A DNA stretch of 40,674 nt from an uncultured Caryophanales bacterium (lineage in GTDB: Bacteria; Bacillota_I; Bacilli_A; RF39; UBA660). Positions 30,449 to 39,388 of this stretch are shown piece by piece. The stretch is taken from contig CAMNML010000008.1 of NCBI GenBank assembly GCA_946544685.1, positions 1-40,674 of the forward strand. Direction: 5' to 3'. The position numbers were made by a program, and so were the translations under genes. The notes under the pieces are model-generated. The model was given only the letters and a program-made list of their open reading frames with translations, ran no database searches and was not told the DNA's origin. Position 1 is the first letter of the stretch. Each line of letters begins with the position of its first letter.

Positions 30449-30480
30449 AAAAAAGAATAACTATAAATATAAAGTTATCC
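30449..30480 (-). terminator. Terminator of the glycosyltransferase gene
   Basis: On the minus strand GATAACT / AGTTATT (30479-30473 and 30462-30456, one G-U pair) followed by T residues. Located just after the stop codon at 30492. Confidence 0.6.
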
Positions 30481-30491
30481 TATATAATAAA

Positions 30492-31568
30492 TTACTTAAG
30501 TTTTTCTTCAATAAGAATCTTATTATTTTTAAGTCTTTCATCATCAGGAGATATAACAAGTGCTTTATTAACATTATCTAAAGCAAGACTAAACTCATTT
30601 TTATAAAAATATGCAATAGATAATAGATCATAAATAGTATGATCAAAACTAAAAGGCTCATTTATATAACTCTTTGTACTTTTATCAATCTTTAAAGCAT
30701 CAGAACAATACTTAATAACCATATCCCAATCTTCAAGCTGATACTCTAGAAGAGCTCTCTCAACATATGGGTCCCTTAAATAAGGTGCCTCATTAACAGC
30801 TTTATCTAACCACATCCTAGCCTCATCATATCTACCTAAATTACTATAAGATCTAGCAATAAACCTCATAGAAGCACATCTTTCATCCTTCCAAGTCGCA
30901 CTCTTCATATTTAAATGTTTAATTAAAGTATCAATAGACTCATTCCACTTACCATAATACATATACTCACGACCTAAATAATGCATGTTTCTATCATCAA
31001 GAGGATCCTCCTTAACAGATAACTCTAGAAGTGGTAAATAGCTTCCTCTAGACTTAGTATGGTCAGGATAATGATTAACAGTAATTAAATCAGTAGTAAC
31101 AGAAACCTCTTTTTCACCTACGAAAGACAAAACCTCATGAACAGGATGAGTCCAAATATAATCATGTCTAGAATGAATTTTCTCAATATAAAAATTAACA
31201 GCAGGCTTTCCATAATCATCAAAACTCCAGTTATAATTATATCTAAGCTTTGTAGTATCATCATTCCAAATACTTTCTAACTTATCCCTCCATCCAGGTT
31301 CAATAACTTCATCTAAATCAAGACAAACACAAATATCAGTATCTGCAGGAACCATATCTAAAGAAAGATTACGCGCAACATCAAACCTCCATGGATCAAA
31401 TACCTTACTCTTAACAATCGCACCACGACTCTCTAACTTAGAAACACTATTATCAGTAGAACCCGTATCAAGTACATAAACAAAATCAGCCTCACTAACA
31501 GAATCCATCCATCTATCAACAAACTGTTCTTCATTCTTACAAATTGCGTAAACACAAACCTTCTTCAA
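30492..31568 (-). CDS. Family 2 glycosyltransferase with TPR-like C-terminal repeats (TTG start)
   Basis: 358 residues. The N-terminal GT-A domain has VYAICKNEEQFVDRWMDSV, the nucleotide-binding LDTGSTDNS and the metal motif LDLDEVI (DxD type), followed by KIHSRHDYIWTHPVHEVL, typical of the SunS/tetratricopeptide glycosyltransferases. Residues about 195-350 are helical repeats with TPR periodicity (YLGREYMYYGKWNESIDTLI, FIARSYSNLGRYDEARMWLD, YDLLSIAYFYKNEFSLALDN). The start is TTG at 31568-31566, fixed by GAGGTGAT 6 nt upstream. The acceptor (peptide or sugar) is unknown. It is a single gene, facing the HEPN/sRNA segment. Confidence 0.88.
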   Translation of the reverse strand: MKKVCVYAICKNEEQFVDRWMDSVSEADFVYVLDTGSTDNSVSKLESRGAIVKSKVFDPWRFDVARNLSLDMVPADTDICVCLDLDEVIEPGWRDKLESIWNDDTTKLRYNYNWSFDDYGKPAVNFYIEKIHSRHDYIWTHPVHEVLSFVGEKEVSVTTDLITVNHYPDHTKSRGSYLPLLELSVKEDPLDDRNMHYLGREYMYYGKWNESIDTLIKHLNMKSATWKDERCASMRFIARSYSNLGRYDEARMWLDKAVNEAPYLRDPYVERALLEYQLEDWDMVIKYCSDALKIDKSTKSYINEPFSFDHTIYDLLSIAYFYKNEFSLALDNVNKALVISPDDERLKNNKILIEEKLK

Positions 31569-31611
31569 AAAATCACCTCAAAATATTATATGAAATATAA
31601 AAATAAAGACA

Positions 31612-31620
31612 ATTATAACA
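31612..31620 (-). promoter_or_regulatory. Extended -10 of the glycosyltransferase promoter
   Basis: TGTTATAAT on the minus strand (31620-31612). The -35 is not convincing. Confidence 0.45.
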
Positions 31621-31693
31621 AACCAAGTATATATACTATTAAGTTTTAATATATAAAAACTGTACAAAAATGTAAAAGAAAAAACAAAATAAC

Positions 31694-31731
31694 AAAAAAG
31701 TATTAAAAATACTTTTTTTTCATTATATAAT
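31694..31731 (+). promoter_or_regulatory. Terminator-like hairpin overlapping the DUF3781 promoter
   Basis: AAAAAAGTATT / AATACTTTTTT (31694-31704 and 31708-31718) with a T-run, although no plus-strand gene precedes it. Overlapping it are TTAAAA (31703-31708), 17-nt spacer and TATAAT (31726-31731) for the DUF3781 gene. The rest of the 31569-31746 gap shows only AT-rich sequence. Confidence 0.45.
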
Positions 31732-31746
31732 TAAAATGGTGGTAAA

Positions 31747-31992
31747 TTGGAAACACTAATAAAAAATATAGACAAGATTCATACTACAAAATTAGGAATA
31801 GAAAGAATAAAAAGAAACTTAAAACAAAATACTAATAATGTAGTAGAATACTGTAAAGAAAAAATACTAGATAAAAACACAAAAATAACAAAACAAGGAA
31901 AAAACTATTATTGTAAAAAAGACAATATAGTAATAACAGTAAATTCATACAGTTATACAATAATAACCGCGCACATTAAGGAGGAAAAATAA
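31747..31992 (+). CDS. DUF3781 protein (TTG start)
   Basis: 81 residues: IHTTKLGIERIKRNL, VVEYCKEKILD, GKNYYCKKDNIVITVNSYSY and TIITAHI fit the DUF3781 pattern, whose function is unknown. The start is TTG at 31747 after GGTGGT. A nearby ATG at 31735 is in another frame and stops after seven codons. The stop overlaps the ATG of the next gene (TAATG), so the two are coupled. Confidence 0.75.
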   Translation: METLIKNIDKIHTTKLGIERIKRNLKQNTNNVVEYCKEKILDKNTKITKQGKNYYCKKDNIVITVNSYSYTIITAHIKEEK

Positions 31993-32951
31993 TGGAATAT
32001 AAAAAAATAGTAATAATAGGTGGAGGAGTATTAGGTTCACAAATCGCATATCAATGTTCATATAATGGATATGATACAACAATACTTATAAGAAAAGAAG
32101 ACAATAAACCAAAAATAAAAAGCTCATTAGAAAAACTAAAAAAAACATACATAGAAACACTAACTGAAATGACACCAAAACATAATTGGGCAAGAGGACT
32201 AGCTGATACTAATAATTTCAATAGAGAAAAATCAATCGAACAAGCAACAAATGCAATTGAGAATATAAAAATTGAAACAGATCAAAAGAAAGCTTTGGAA
32301 GATGCTGACTTAGTAATAGAATCAATTACAGAAAATATAGAAATAAAAAGAAATCTATATGAACAAATATCAAATCTATTACCAGAAAAAACAGTAATAG
32401 TAACAAATTCATCAACACTATTACCATCTAAATTAGCAGACTATACAAAAAGGCCAAATAAATTCTTATCAATGCACTTTGCTAATTCAATATGGAAAAA
32501 TAATATAGTAGAAGTAATGGGACATGAAAAAACAGAAGAAAAATATTTCAATGAAATAATAGAATTCGCAAATTCAATAAAAATGATCCCTCTTCCAGTA
32601 ACAAAAGAAAAATCAGGTTACTTACTAAACTCAATGTTAGTACCATTTTTAATGAGCGCAATGGACTTATATGCAAATGGAATATCAGATCCAGAGAGTA
32701 TAGATGCAGCTTGGACACTTGGAACAGGAGCTCCAAAAGGACCATTCCAAATAATGGACACAGTAGGGCTAGAAACAGTAAAAAACATAGTAGAACAATA
32801 TCAAAAAGTTCCAACATTAATAAATCCTTTATTAAAGAAAATGATGCTTCCATATAACTATAGAGGCATGTTAAAAATTGTAAATAAATACATAGAAGAA
32901 GGAAAATTAGGAAAAACTTCAGGCGAAGGATTCTACAAATACGAAGACTAA
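31992..32951 (+). CDS. 3-hydroxyacyl-CoA dehydrogenase family protein
   Basis: 319 residues: an N-terminal NAD-binding Rossmann domain with IVIIGGGVLGSQIAYQ, the ADLVIESITEN block, TNSSTLLPSKLA, the catalytic His in LSMHFANSIWKN and the partner Glu in NIVEVM. A C-terminal HCDH domain follows (KSGYLLNSMLVPFL, GTGAPKGPFQIMDTVGL, GKTSGEGFYKY). It oxidises or reduces 3-hydroxyacyl-CoA or a related 3-hydroxy acid. No thiolase, crotonase or acyl-CoA dehydrogenase lies nearby, so a butyrate pathway role is not supported by context. AAGGAGG precedes the ATG. Confidence 0.9.
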   Translation: MEYKKIVIIGGGVLGSQIAYQCSYNGYDTTILIRKEDNKPKIKSSLEKLKKTYIETLTEMTPKHNWARGLADTNNFNREKSIEQATNAIENIKIETDQKKALEDADLVIESITENIEIKRNLYEQISNLLPEKTVIVTNSSTLLPSKLADYTKRPNKFLSMHFANSIWKNNIVEVMGHEKTEEKYFNEIIEFANSIKMIPLPVTKEKSGYLLNSMLVPFLMSAMDLYANGISDPESIDAAWTLGTGAPKGPFQIMDTVGLETVKNIVEQYQKVPTLINPLLKKMMLPYNYRGMLKIVNKYIEEGKLGKTSGEGFYKYED

Positions 32952-32965
32952 AAAGTAATAAAATC

Positions 32966-32993
32966 AAAAGATAATGAATAATTATCTTTTTTT
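32966..32993 (+). terminator. Terminator of the DUF3781-dehydrogenase operon
   Basis: Stem AAAAGATAAT / ATTATCTTTT (32966-32975 and 32981-32990) with a 5-nt loop and T residues. Confidence 0.75.
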
Positions 32994-33004
32994 AATGCTT
33001 TACA

Positions 33005-33082
33005 TGTTCAAAAATACACTTATGAACACAATTGAAAAATTAGAACAAAAAAACTATGTTCAAAACTATACTTTTGAACATA
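33005..33082. repeat. Two tandem inverted repeats sharing TGTTCA/TGAACA
   Basis: IR1 TGTTCA / TGAACA (33005-33010 and 33022-33027). IR2 TATGTTCAAAA / TTTTGAACATA (33055-33065 and 33072-33082), perfect over 11 bp. Both lie between the ends of convergent genes, outside their terminators. Confidence 0.7.
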
Positions 33083-33087
33083 AATAC

Positions 33088-33117
33088 AAAAAAATAAAGA
33101 GTTTTCCACAACTCTTT
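33088..33117 (-). terminator. Terminator of the SNF2 helicase gene
   Basis: AAAGAGTT / AACTCTTT (33096-33103 and 33110-33117). On the minus strand it is followed by ATTTTTTT. It overlaps the stop codon. Confidence 0.75.
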
Positions 33118-36100
33118 ATTCACTATAAGAAAGTAAATTTTTAATATCATCCTCATTAAGACTAGATAATATTTCTGAATTATCCTTACCTTCAATCAAA
33201 TTATCAGAAAGAATTCTCTTCTTATTTTGAAGTTCAATAATACGCTCCTCAATTGTACCACGTGTAACAAACTTAATAACAGTAACCTTCTTAGTTTGTC
33301 CAATTCTATGAGCTCTATCAGTAGCCTGATTCTCAACTTGTGGATTCCACCAAATATCTAAGTGAATTACAACATCCGCACCAACTAAATTAAGACCAGT
33401 CCCACCACTCTTAAGAGTAATTAAGAAACAATTAGTAGAATCATTATTAAACTTATCAACTAAATCCATACGAGTCTTACTCTTAACATCACCAGCAATC
33501 ATATAACTAGAAATTCCGCTCTCATCAAACATTGACTTAACCCTATCAACAACAGTCTTAAAACTACTAAAAATAAGTATCTTATGACCATCCTTAACAA
33601 AATTATTAACGACCTCTAATAACTTTTCCATCTTTATAACTTCACCATCGTAATTACTAAACAATATATTAGGATCAATACAAATCTGACGAAGCTTCAT
33701 AAGCAATTGTAAAATCTTAAACCTAGCCTTATTCATGCCTTCTGTAGCTAAGATTTCCCTAAATTCTCTTTCACTATCCTTAAGAACACTTAAATATAAC
33801 TTCTTCTGCTTAATAGGTAAATCCAAATAAATATTATTCTCAATCTTATCAGGTAAATCAGTAATAACATCATTCTTCTTACGTCTTAAAATAAAAGGCT
33901 TAATCAAATAATTCAAATCCTCTAAACGAGATAAAGATTCACCATCAACATCATGAATACCATAATTATCTCTAAACTTTTTAACGCTACCTAAATAACC
34001 AGGCATAATAAAATCAAAAATACTCCATAATTCCATTACAGAATTCTCAAGAGGAGTACCAGTTAAAGCAATCTTAGTAAGAGCCTTAATCTTCTTAATC
34101 TCACGAGTCATACCAGCCTGATAATTCTTAATAGCCTGAGCCTCATCAATAATACAAACATCAAAATACTTATCCTCATACTCATCATTATCATTACGAA
34201 TTAAACCATAAGAAGTAATAAAAATATTATACTTATCAAAATCATTAATAACCTCTAATCTCTTAGACTTACTATCATGAACAGTCACATACTTAAGCTC
34301 GCTACCAAACTTATCAAACTCTTTTTTCCAATTATAAACAAGTGAAGTAGGGCATACTATCATAATTTTAGCTTCAGGCTTCTCCAAAATAACCTGCTTA
34401 ATAAAACAAATAGTCTGTAAACTTTTACCAAGACCCATCTCATCAGCAAGTATACCGCCTAAATCACACTTATATAAAGTATATAACCAACGAACACCAT
34501 CCTTCTGATAATCACGCAAAATATCATTATCACTACCAAAATCAACATTAATATCCTTATATTTATAAAAATTATCAATAAACTTATCAAAAGAATTAGA
34601 AGTATTAATAGACTTATATCTATTCTTTAAACTATCAATATATAAAGCCCTATACTTAGGAATCACAACACTACCTAAAGATAAATCACTACTAGAAATA
34701 TCTAAATCAGAAATAATATTACCAAACTCAACTAAATCCTTATTATTTAAATCAATAATATTACCATTTTTAAGTTTATAATACTTCTTATTCTTTTTCA
34801 TAGAAGAAATAATCTTATCAAGCTCACTTGTATCAAAATTATCAATAGAAAAATCATAAGACATTATACCATCAATACCAATACTAAAATTAGAACTAAT
34901 CTTACTTTCCTTTAAAACATTAATACTATCAATCTTCTTAGAAGTAAAAATACTATACTTTTCACTAAGTAAACCAATACCTTCAGAAAGAAAATAACCA
35001 ACATCATCAAAATCAACCAATAATATCTTATTAGAATCAATAGTAAAACCATAAGAAACTAAATCATTAAGAACAACACTCTCAAAATCATTATCCCTAA
35101 CAACACTACTATTTTTATCAAAATAATCAACAATATTATCAGAATAATCAAACTTAATAGAACAATCAATCATATCACGAGCAAGATCAAAATATAAAGA
35201 AACAGTAGGCTCACCCGCAATAACAATATCAGTAATATCATCACTAATAACAACATCACTCTTAATCTTATGAAGTAAACCAGTCCTAAATAAATTAACA
35301 TGATCACTATCAATAACCAAAGAACTAATACCATTATTAATCATAGAAGAAATCAAAGTAGAATAACTATTAGGAATGACATACAAAGAATGATTATAAA
35401 TACAATATCTAAACCTTTTATCAATAAAAGTATAATTATCAAAATCATCAATACTTAATCTATAAACATCTTTATCAGAATTTAAACTAAACCTAGTAGG
35501 CATACCCTTAAAAACACCATGAATAAGACCATACCCAACAATAGTAAAATCATGATTAACCAATCTATCAAATAAAGAATATAACTCTCTATCAGAAAGT
35601 TCAAAAGGATTATACCTATAATAATAACCACGATTCTTAATATAACCAAACAAATAATTAAGAATATCCATATCATCATCACTTATATAATGAATAGAAG
35701 GATTATAAGTAAAATTAACACCAAACTCATACTCTTCATTATTTAAAACAGAATACATAAATGACTCAAATTTAGACTCACGATTAATAGAATACTTCTT
35801 ATTAATACCAACCATTAACTTAAAAGTAGGAACACTCTTACTAAAATCAAGCTCAAGATCAATTTGAACCTTTTCCCTAATACCACTAACTCCATTACTT
35901 TCAAATAACTCTAAAATATTATTAGAAATATCTGTCCTATCAAAACCATTACCCAAAATAATATCACTATTATAAATTAAACAAGCCGCAACATGCTTAC
36001 AAGTGTGATAATTCCTAAACTGTTCACACTCACAATAAAAAGAAGTAATTTGATTCTTATTAACAATAATACTAACATCATAATAAAAATGATTACTCTG

Positions 36101-36247
36101 AGAATTAACACGAAAAAAATTAACTATCTCATTCTTAGTACCATCCACACTATCAAGATAAAAAACATCACGCTTATCAATCTTAAGACCCTTAGTAACA
36201 GAATCCTTTCCAAGTAACTTATAAGCTAAATCAATACTATGTTTCAT
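33116..36247 (-). CDS. SWIM zinc-finger SNF2-family helicase
   Basis: 1043 residues from the ATG at 36247 (minus strand), chosen for GAGGTGAT just upstream. A longer GTG start would include it. Domains: an N-terminal SWIM zinc finger (CECEQFRNYHTCKH, about 70-90), a long bacterial SNF2-associated region (about 100-560), a SNF2 ATPase with GGILADEMGLGKSLQTI, VIDEAQAIKN-type motif II (IIDEAQAIKN) and ALTGTPLENS, and a helicase C domain with LKSGGTGLNLVGADVVIHLD and ATDRAHRIGQTKKV. These are double-stranded DNA translocases, often called RapA/HepA-like. The cellular role in Firmicutes is poorly defined. It is a single gene and not in an obvious restriction or defence cluster. Confidence 0.93.
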   Translation of the reverse strand: MKHSIDLAYKLLGKDSVTKGLKIDKRDVFYLDSVDGTKNEIVNFFRVNSQSNHFYYDVSIIVNKNQITSFYCECEQFRNYHTCKHVAACLIYNSDIILGNGFDRTDISNNILELFESNGVSGIREKVQIDLELDFSKSVPTFKLMVGINKKYSINRESKFESFMYSVLNNEEYEFGVNFTYNPSIHYISDDDMDILNYLFGYIKNRGYYYRYNPFELSDRELYSLFDRLVNHDFTIVGYGLIHGVFKGMPTRFSLNSDKDVYRLSIDDFDNYTFIDKRFRYCIYNHSLYVIPNSYSTLISSMINNGISSLVIDSDHVNLFRTGLLHKIKSDVVISDDITDIVIAGEPTVSLYFDLARDMIDCSIKFDYSDNIVDYFDKNSSVVRDNDFESVVLNDLVSYGFTIDSNKILLVDFDDVGYFLSEGIGLLSEKYSIFTSKKIDSINVLKESKISSNFSIGIDGIMSYDFSIDNFDTSELDKIISSMKKNKKYYKLKNGNIIDLNNKDLVEFGNIISDLDISSSDLSLGSVVIPKYRALYIDSLKNRYKSINTSNSFDKFIDNFYKYKDINVDFGSDNDILRDYQKDGVRWLYTLYKCDLGGILADEMGLGKSLQTICFIKQVILEKPEAKIMIVCPTSLVYNWKKEFDKFGSELKYVTVHDSKSKRLEVINDFDKYNIFITSYGLIRNDNDEYEDKYFDVCIIDEAQAIKNYQAGMTREIKKIKALTKIALTGTPLENSVMELWSIFDFIMPGYLGSVKKFRDNYGIHDVDGESLSRLEDLNYLIKPFILRRKKNDVITDLPDKIENNIYLDLPIKQKKLYLSVLKDSEREFREILATEGMNKARFKILQLLMKLRQICIDPNILFSNYDGEVIKMEKLLEVVNNFVKDGHKILIFSSFKTVVDRVKSMFDESGISSYMIAGDVKSKTRMDLVDKFNNDSTNCFLITLKSGGTGLNLVGADVVIHLDIWWNPQVENQATDRAHRIGQTKKVTVIKFVTRGTIEERIIELQNKKRILSDNLIEGKDNSEILSSLNEDDIKNLLSYSE

Positions 36248-36267
36248 AAGAATCACCTCAAAAGGTT

Positions 36268-36276
36268 ATTATAACA
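36268..36276 (-). promoter_or_regulatory. Extended -10 of the SNF2 gene promoter
   Basis: TGTTATAAT on the minus strand (36276-36268), 20 nt before the ATG. The -35 (GTTAAA) is weak. Confidence 0.45.
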
Positions 36277-36364
36277 TAAAAATTAACAAATTTAACAAAA
36301 AATCAACAAAATTTACTAAGAGAAAATAAACAAAAAACTTTTCAAAAAAATTTCAAAAATCATA

Positions 36365-36393
36365 TTTACAACCACAAAAACCTATGTTATTAT
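36365..36393 (+). promoter_or_regulatory. Promoter of the 121-residue hypothetical gene
   Basis: TTTACA (36365-36370), 17-nt spacer, TATTAT (36388-36393) with TGT immediately before it. Confidence 0.55.
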
Positions 36394-36419
36394 AAAGCAA
36401 AAAAGAGGTTCGTGATAGT

Positions 36420-36785
36420 ATGTTAAATCAAGCAGAAAAAGAAATACTTTATAGTGCCCTTTATATTTCGATTAATTTTTATAAATTTAAAAACTTTGTG
36501 AAAATAAACAAGCCATCTCTTTATGCAAAAATATATGAACCATATGAAGAAGAAATATTATCTAAAGAAATAATAGATGATATATTAAATAAATATGGTT
36601 ATGAAATAATAAAAGACATAAGGAATGCAGAAATAGAATTATCGAAAACCGAACAACAAGGAAATATAGGAACTATAGATGACCATATAAGATGGATGAC
36701 AATTCACTATAATGCAAAGCATACAGAGGAACCAGAAGTTCAAGGAATTGAGCTATGGCGACCACCTCAAAAGAAAATTAGTTAA
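36420..36785 (+). CDS. Hypothetical small soluble protein
   Basis: 121 residues, no signal peptide or membrane helix, mostly helical (EKEILYSALYISINFYKF, SKEIIDDILNKYGYEIIKDI) with a C-terminal IELWRPPQKK. I recognise no family. An AGAGG ribosome site lies 11 nt before the ATG. It has its own promoter and is followed 48 nt later by a very small gene, so the two may form a transcript ending at the terminator near 37020. Confidence 0.65.
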   Translation: MLNQAEKEILYSALYISINFYKFKNFVKINKPSLYAKIYEPYEEEILSKEIIDDILNKYGYEIIKDIRNAEIELSKTEQQGNIGTIDDHIRWMTIHYNAKHTEEPEVQGIELWRPPQKKIS

Positions 36786-36833
36786 AAGAATAAAGAATAT
36801 TAAGGGATTAGTCATGCAGTAGGGGGAATTATT

Positions 36834-37010
36834 ATGACAGAAAAAATTATTAGTGACAAAAACTTAATAGCTAAAGTAGTAGGATCATTAGGAAGGGATG
36901 CCAAAACACTACTAATACAATATGACAAAAAATCAAAGAAAGCCTTCTATAAAACAGACACAATGATACATAGAAAACCAATACATATATCAAGAGTAAA
37001 AGATTTATAA
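36834..37010 (+). CDS. 58-residue small protein
   Basis: A short ORF with a strong AGGGGG ribosome site (36821-36826) 7 nt before its ATG. It encodes a basic peptide, MTEKIISDKNLIAKVVGSLG followed by RDAKTLLIQYDKKSKKAFYK and a His/Arg-rich end. The middle could form two strands. The coding end lies inside a terminator stem, as in other genes here. I know no family. The ribosome site, codon use and position after a similar small hypothetical support it as a real gene. Confidence 0.6.
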   Translation: MTEKIISDKNLIAKVVGSLGRDAKTLLIQYDKKSKKAFYKTDTMIHRKPIHISRVKDL

Positions 37011-37025
37011 TTTACTCTTTTTTTA
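36992..37025 (+). terminator. Terminator of the small-gene pair
   Basis: AAGAGTAAA / TTTACTCTT (36992-37000 and 37011-37019) followed by T residues. The loop contains the stop codon of the 58-residue gene. Confidence 0.75.
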
Positions 37026-37039
37026 TGAAAAAATATATA

Positions 37040-37068
37040 TTTATAAAAATAAAAAAGTATGATAAAAT
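37040..37068 (+). promoter_or_regulatory. Promoter of the fabG-like/PLP operon
   Basis: TTTATA (37040-37045), 17-nt spacer, TAAAAT (37063-37068) with TGA immediately before it. Confidence 0.5.
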
Positions 37069-37091
37069 ATACGAAGAAAAGAAGTGAAAAT

Positions 37092-37832
37092 ATGGAAAGA
37101 AAAACAGTATTAATAACAGGAGCGTCACGTGGACTAGGATCAGCAATCGCAAAAGTATTCGCAAAAAACAATCATAATATAATACTAAATTACAATAATA
37201 GTGAAACAGAAGCACTTAATTTAACAGAAGAATTAAAACAATATAATGTAGAAGTATTACCTATTAAAGCAGATATGACAAAAGAAGAAGAAATAAAAAA
37301 TATGGTGAATATTTCATTAGAAACCTTCAAAAAAATAGATGTTCTAGTAAATAATGCAGGGATTGCTATTGATACAACATTTGAAGATAAAACTAAAGAA
37401 AATTTTATTAAAACATTAGACACAAATCTAATAGGTCCATTCCTAATATCAAAATATGTAGGAGAATCTATGCTAAAAGAAAAACAAGGATGTATTATAA
37501 ATATTTCATCTACAAATGGATTAGAAACATATTATGAATATAGTTTAGACTACGATGCATCAAAAGCAGGACTTATCTCATTAACACATAATCTAGCCTT
37601 ACACTATGCACCTTACATAAGAGTAAACTGCATCGCGCCAGGTTGGATAAATACAGAAATGAATAAAAATCTAGACGAAGACTATATAAAAGAAGAAGAA
37701 TCAAAAATACTTCTAAATAGATTCGCTGAACCAGATGAAATCGCTAAAGTAGTATACTTCTTATCAACAGAAGACGCTAAATACATAAACAATGAAACAA
37801 TAAGAGTAGATGGAGGAACAATACATGCATAA
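37092..37832 (+). CDS. Short-chain dehydrogenase/reductase, FabG-like
   Basis: 246 residues from ATG 37092. An in-frame ATG at 37059 lies in the promoter and is rejected. Classical SDR motifs: cofactor loop LITGASRGLGSAI, NNAGIA, NISSTNG (catalytic Ser), YDASKAG (YxxxK), and VNCIAPGWINTEMNK. The C-terminal ETIRVDGGTIHA is FabG-like. FabG reduces 3-oxoacyl-ACP, but no fatty-acid genes adjoin, so the substrate is uncertain. Its stop lies inside the following PLP-enzyme gene, whose ribosome site GGAGGA is within this gene. Confidence 0.88.
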   Translation: MERKTVLITGASRGLGSAIAKVFAKNNHNIILNYNNSETEALNLTEELKQYNVEVLPIKADMTKEEEIKNMVNISLETFKKIDVLVNNAGIAIDTTFEDKTKENFIKTLDTNLIGPFLISKYVGESMLKEKQGCIINISSTNGLETYYEYSLDYDASKAGLISLTHNLALHYAPYIRVNCIAPGWINTEMNKNLDEDYIKEEESKILLNRFAEPDEIAKVVYFLSTEDAKYINNETIRVDGGTIHA

Positions 37833-39081
37833 TTTATTAAATATAAAAGAATCAACTTGGAATCTTATTAAAGAAGAAGAAAAAAATATTGAAAATGAAC
37901 TAAATGAAGTAGATGAAATATGTGCATACAACAGCGCTAAAATACTAAAAGCATTCCAAGATAATAAAATATCAGAAGTACACTTCAATGAAACAACAGG
38001 ATATGGTTATAATGATATTGGAAGAGACACAATAGAAGATATCTATAAAGACATATTTAAAGCAGAAGATGCACTAGTAAGAGGTCAATTCATATCAGGA
38101 TCACATGCACTAACAGTTACTCTATTCGCACTATTAAGACCAAATGATACAATGTTATCAATAACTGGAAAACCATACGATACACTAGATGAAGTAATAG
38201 GTATAGAAGAAAACAATAGTTCACTAAAATCATTTAACATAAACTATGAACAAATAGACTTAAAAGATAATGACTTTGACTATGAAAAAATAAAAGAAGT
38301 AATAACAAATAAAAAAATAAAATTAATAGAAATACAAAGATCAAAAGGATACTCAACAAGAAAGAGTATTACTTTAGACAAAGTAGAAAAAGTAATAAAA
38401 TTCATAAAAGAAATAGATAAAGAAATAATAATTATGATAGATAACTGCTATTGTGAACTAGTAACAAAAAAAGAACCAACAGAAGTAGGAGCAGACATAG
38501 TAGTAGGATCACTAATAAAAAATCTAGGTGGAGGAATTGCTCCAAATGGTGCATACATAGTAGGAAAAAACGAATTAATAAAACTATGTGCTGAAAGACT
38601 AACACTACCAGGAGAAGGAAAAGAAGTAGGACCAACACTAGGAATAAATAAGCAATTCTTACAAGGCCTATACTTAGCTCCAAAAGTAGTCGCAAATGCT
38701 TTAAAAACAGCTATTCTAACAAGCAAAGTACTAGAAACACTAGGATATCAAGTAGAACCTAAGTACAACGAACCAAGAGCAGATATAGTACAAAATATAA
38801 TATTTAATGATGAAAATAAATTAATTAAATACTGTCAAGGAATACAATCAGGTTCAGCAGTAGACTCATATGTAGAACCAGTTCCATGGGATATGCCTGG
38901 ATACACAAGCAAAGTAATAATGGCTGCTGGAACATTCACACAAGGATCATCAATTGAACTATCATGTGATGGACCAATAAGACCACCTTATATCGCATAT
39001 CAACAAGGAAGTCTAACATACGAATACGGAAAAATAGGACTAGCAAAAGCAATCGAAAAATTGGAGGAAATAAATGATTAA
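37825..39081 (+). CDS. Methionine gamma-lyase / aluminium-resistance family PLP protein
   Basis: 418 residues from ATG 37825, preceded by GGAGGA at 37813-37818. The ATG at 37810 overlaps this site. It belongs to the YnbB family annotated as aluminium resistance or methionine gamma-lyase family, a fold-type I PLP enzyme. Visible: FNETTGYGYNDIGRD, the FISGSHALTVTLFALLRPND substrate/cofactor region, IMIDNCYCE, the PLP-binding Lys in VGSLIKNLGGGIAP, and the C-terminal GTFTQGSSIELSCDGPIRPP. Activity on a sulphur amino acid is inferred from the family. In Bacillus the homologue lies next to glnR; here it is coupled to an SDR gene and followed by a small gene. Confidence 0.9.
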   Translation: MHNLLNIKESTWNLIKEEEKNIENELNEVDEICAYNSAKILKAFQDNKISEVHFNETTGYGYNDIGRDTIEDIYKDIFKAEDALVRGQFISGSHALTVTLFALLRPNDTMLSITGKPYDTLDEVIGIEENNSSLKSFNINYEQIDLKDNDFDYEKIKEVITNKKIKLIEIQRSKGYSTRKSITLDKVEKVIKFIKEIDKEIIIMIDNCYCELVTKKEPTEVGADIVVGSLIKNLGGGIAPNGAYIVGKNELIKLCAERLTLPGEGKEVGPTLGINKQFLQGLYLAPKVVANALKTAILTSKVLETLGYQVEPKYNEPRADIVQNIIFNDENKLIKYCQGIQSGSAVDSYVEPVPWDMPGYTSKVIMAAGTFTQGSSIELSCDGPIRPPYIAYQQGSLTYEYGKIGLAKAIEKLEEIND

Positions 39082-39373
39082 AACAACAAAACAAAACGAT
39101 ATAGATACACTATTAGACGAACTAGGAATATCATTAAATATAGAAAACACACAACTAAAACAAAGAAAAAATGGACTTCTTCTATCAGACGAACAAATAG
39201 AAATACTAAAAAACCACAACATAAACTATGAAGAGTACAATACACTATCAAGTCTAATATTCGCTATAGAAGAATATATAAACGATGTACAAGGATACAT
39301 GGATATAACAGACATAGACGAACTAGAAAAACAACTTGCAGAACAACAATACTATAATAATACAGAAAAATAA
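39074..39373 (+). CDS. Hypothetical small acidic protein
   Basis: 99 residues overlapping the PLP gene by 8 nt with TTGGAGGAA as ribosome site. It is soluble and acidic, with helical segments (IDTLLDELGISLNI, DEQIEILKNHNINYEEY, SSLIFAIEEYINDV) and a Gln/Tyr-rich tail. No family recognised. Coupling to the PLP gene suggests a shared transcript. A protein-interaction role is possible but unsupported. Confidence 0.7.
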   Translation: MIKTTKQNDIDTLLDELGISLNIENTQLKQRKNGLLLSDEQIEILKNHNINYEEYNTLSSLIFAIEEYINDVQGYMDITDIDELEKQLAEQQYYNNTEK

Positions 39374-39388
39374 AAAGAGGTGTAAAAA

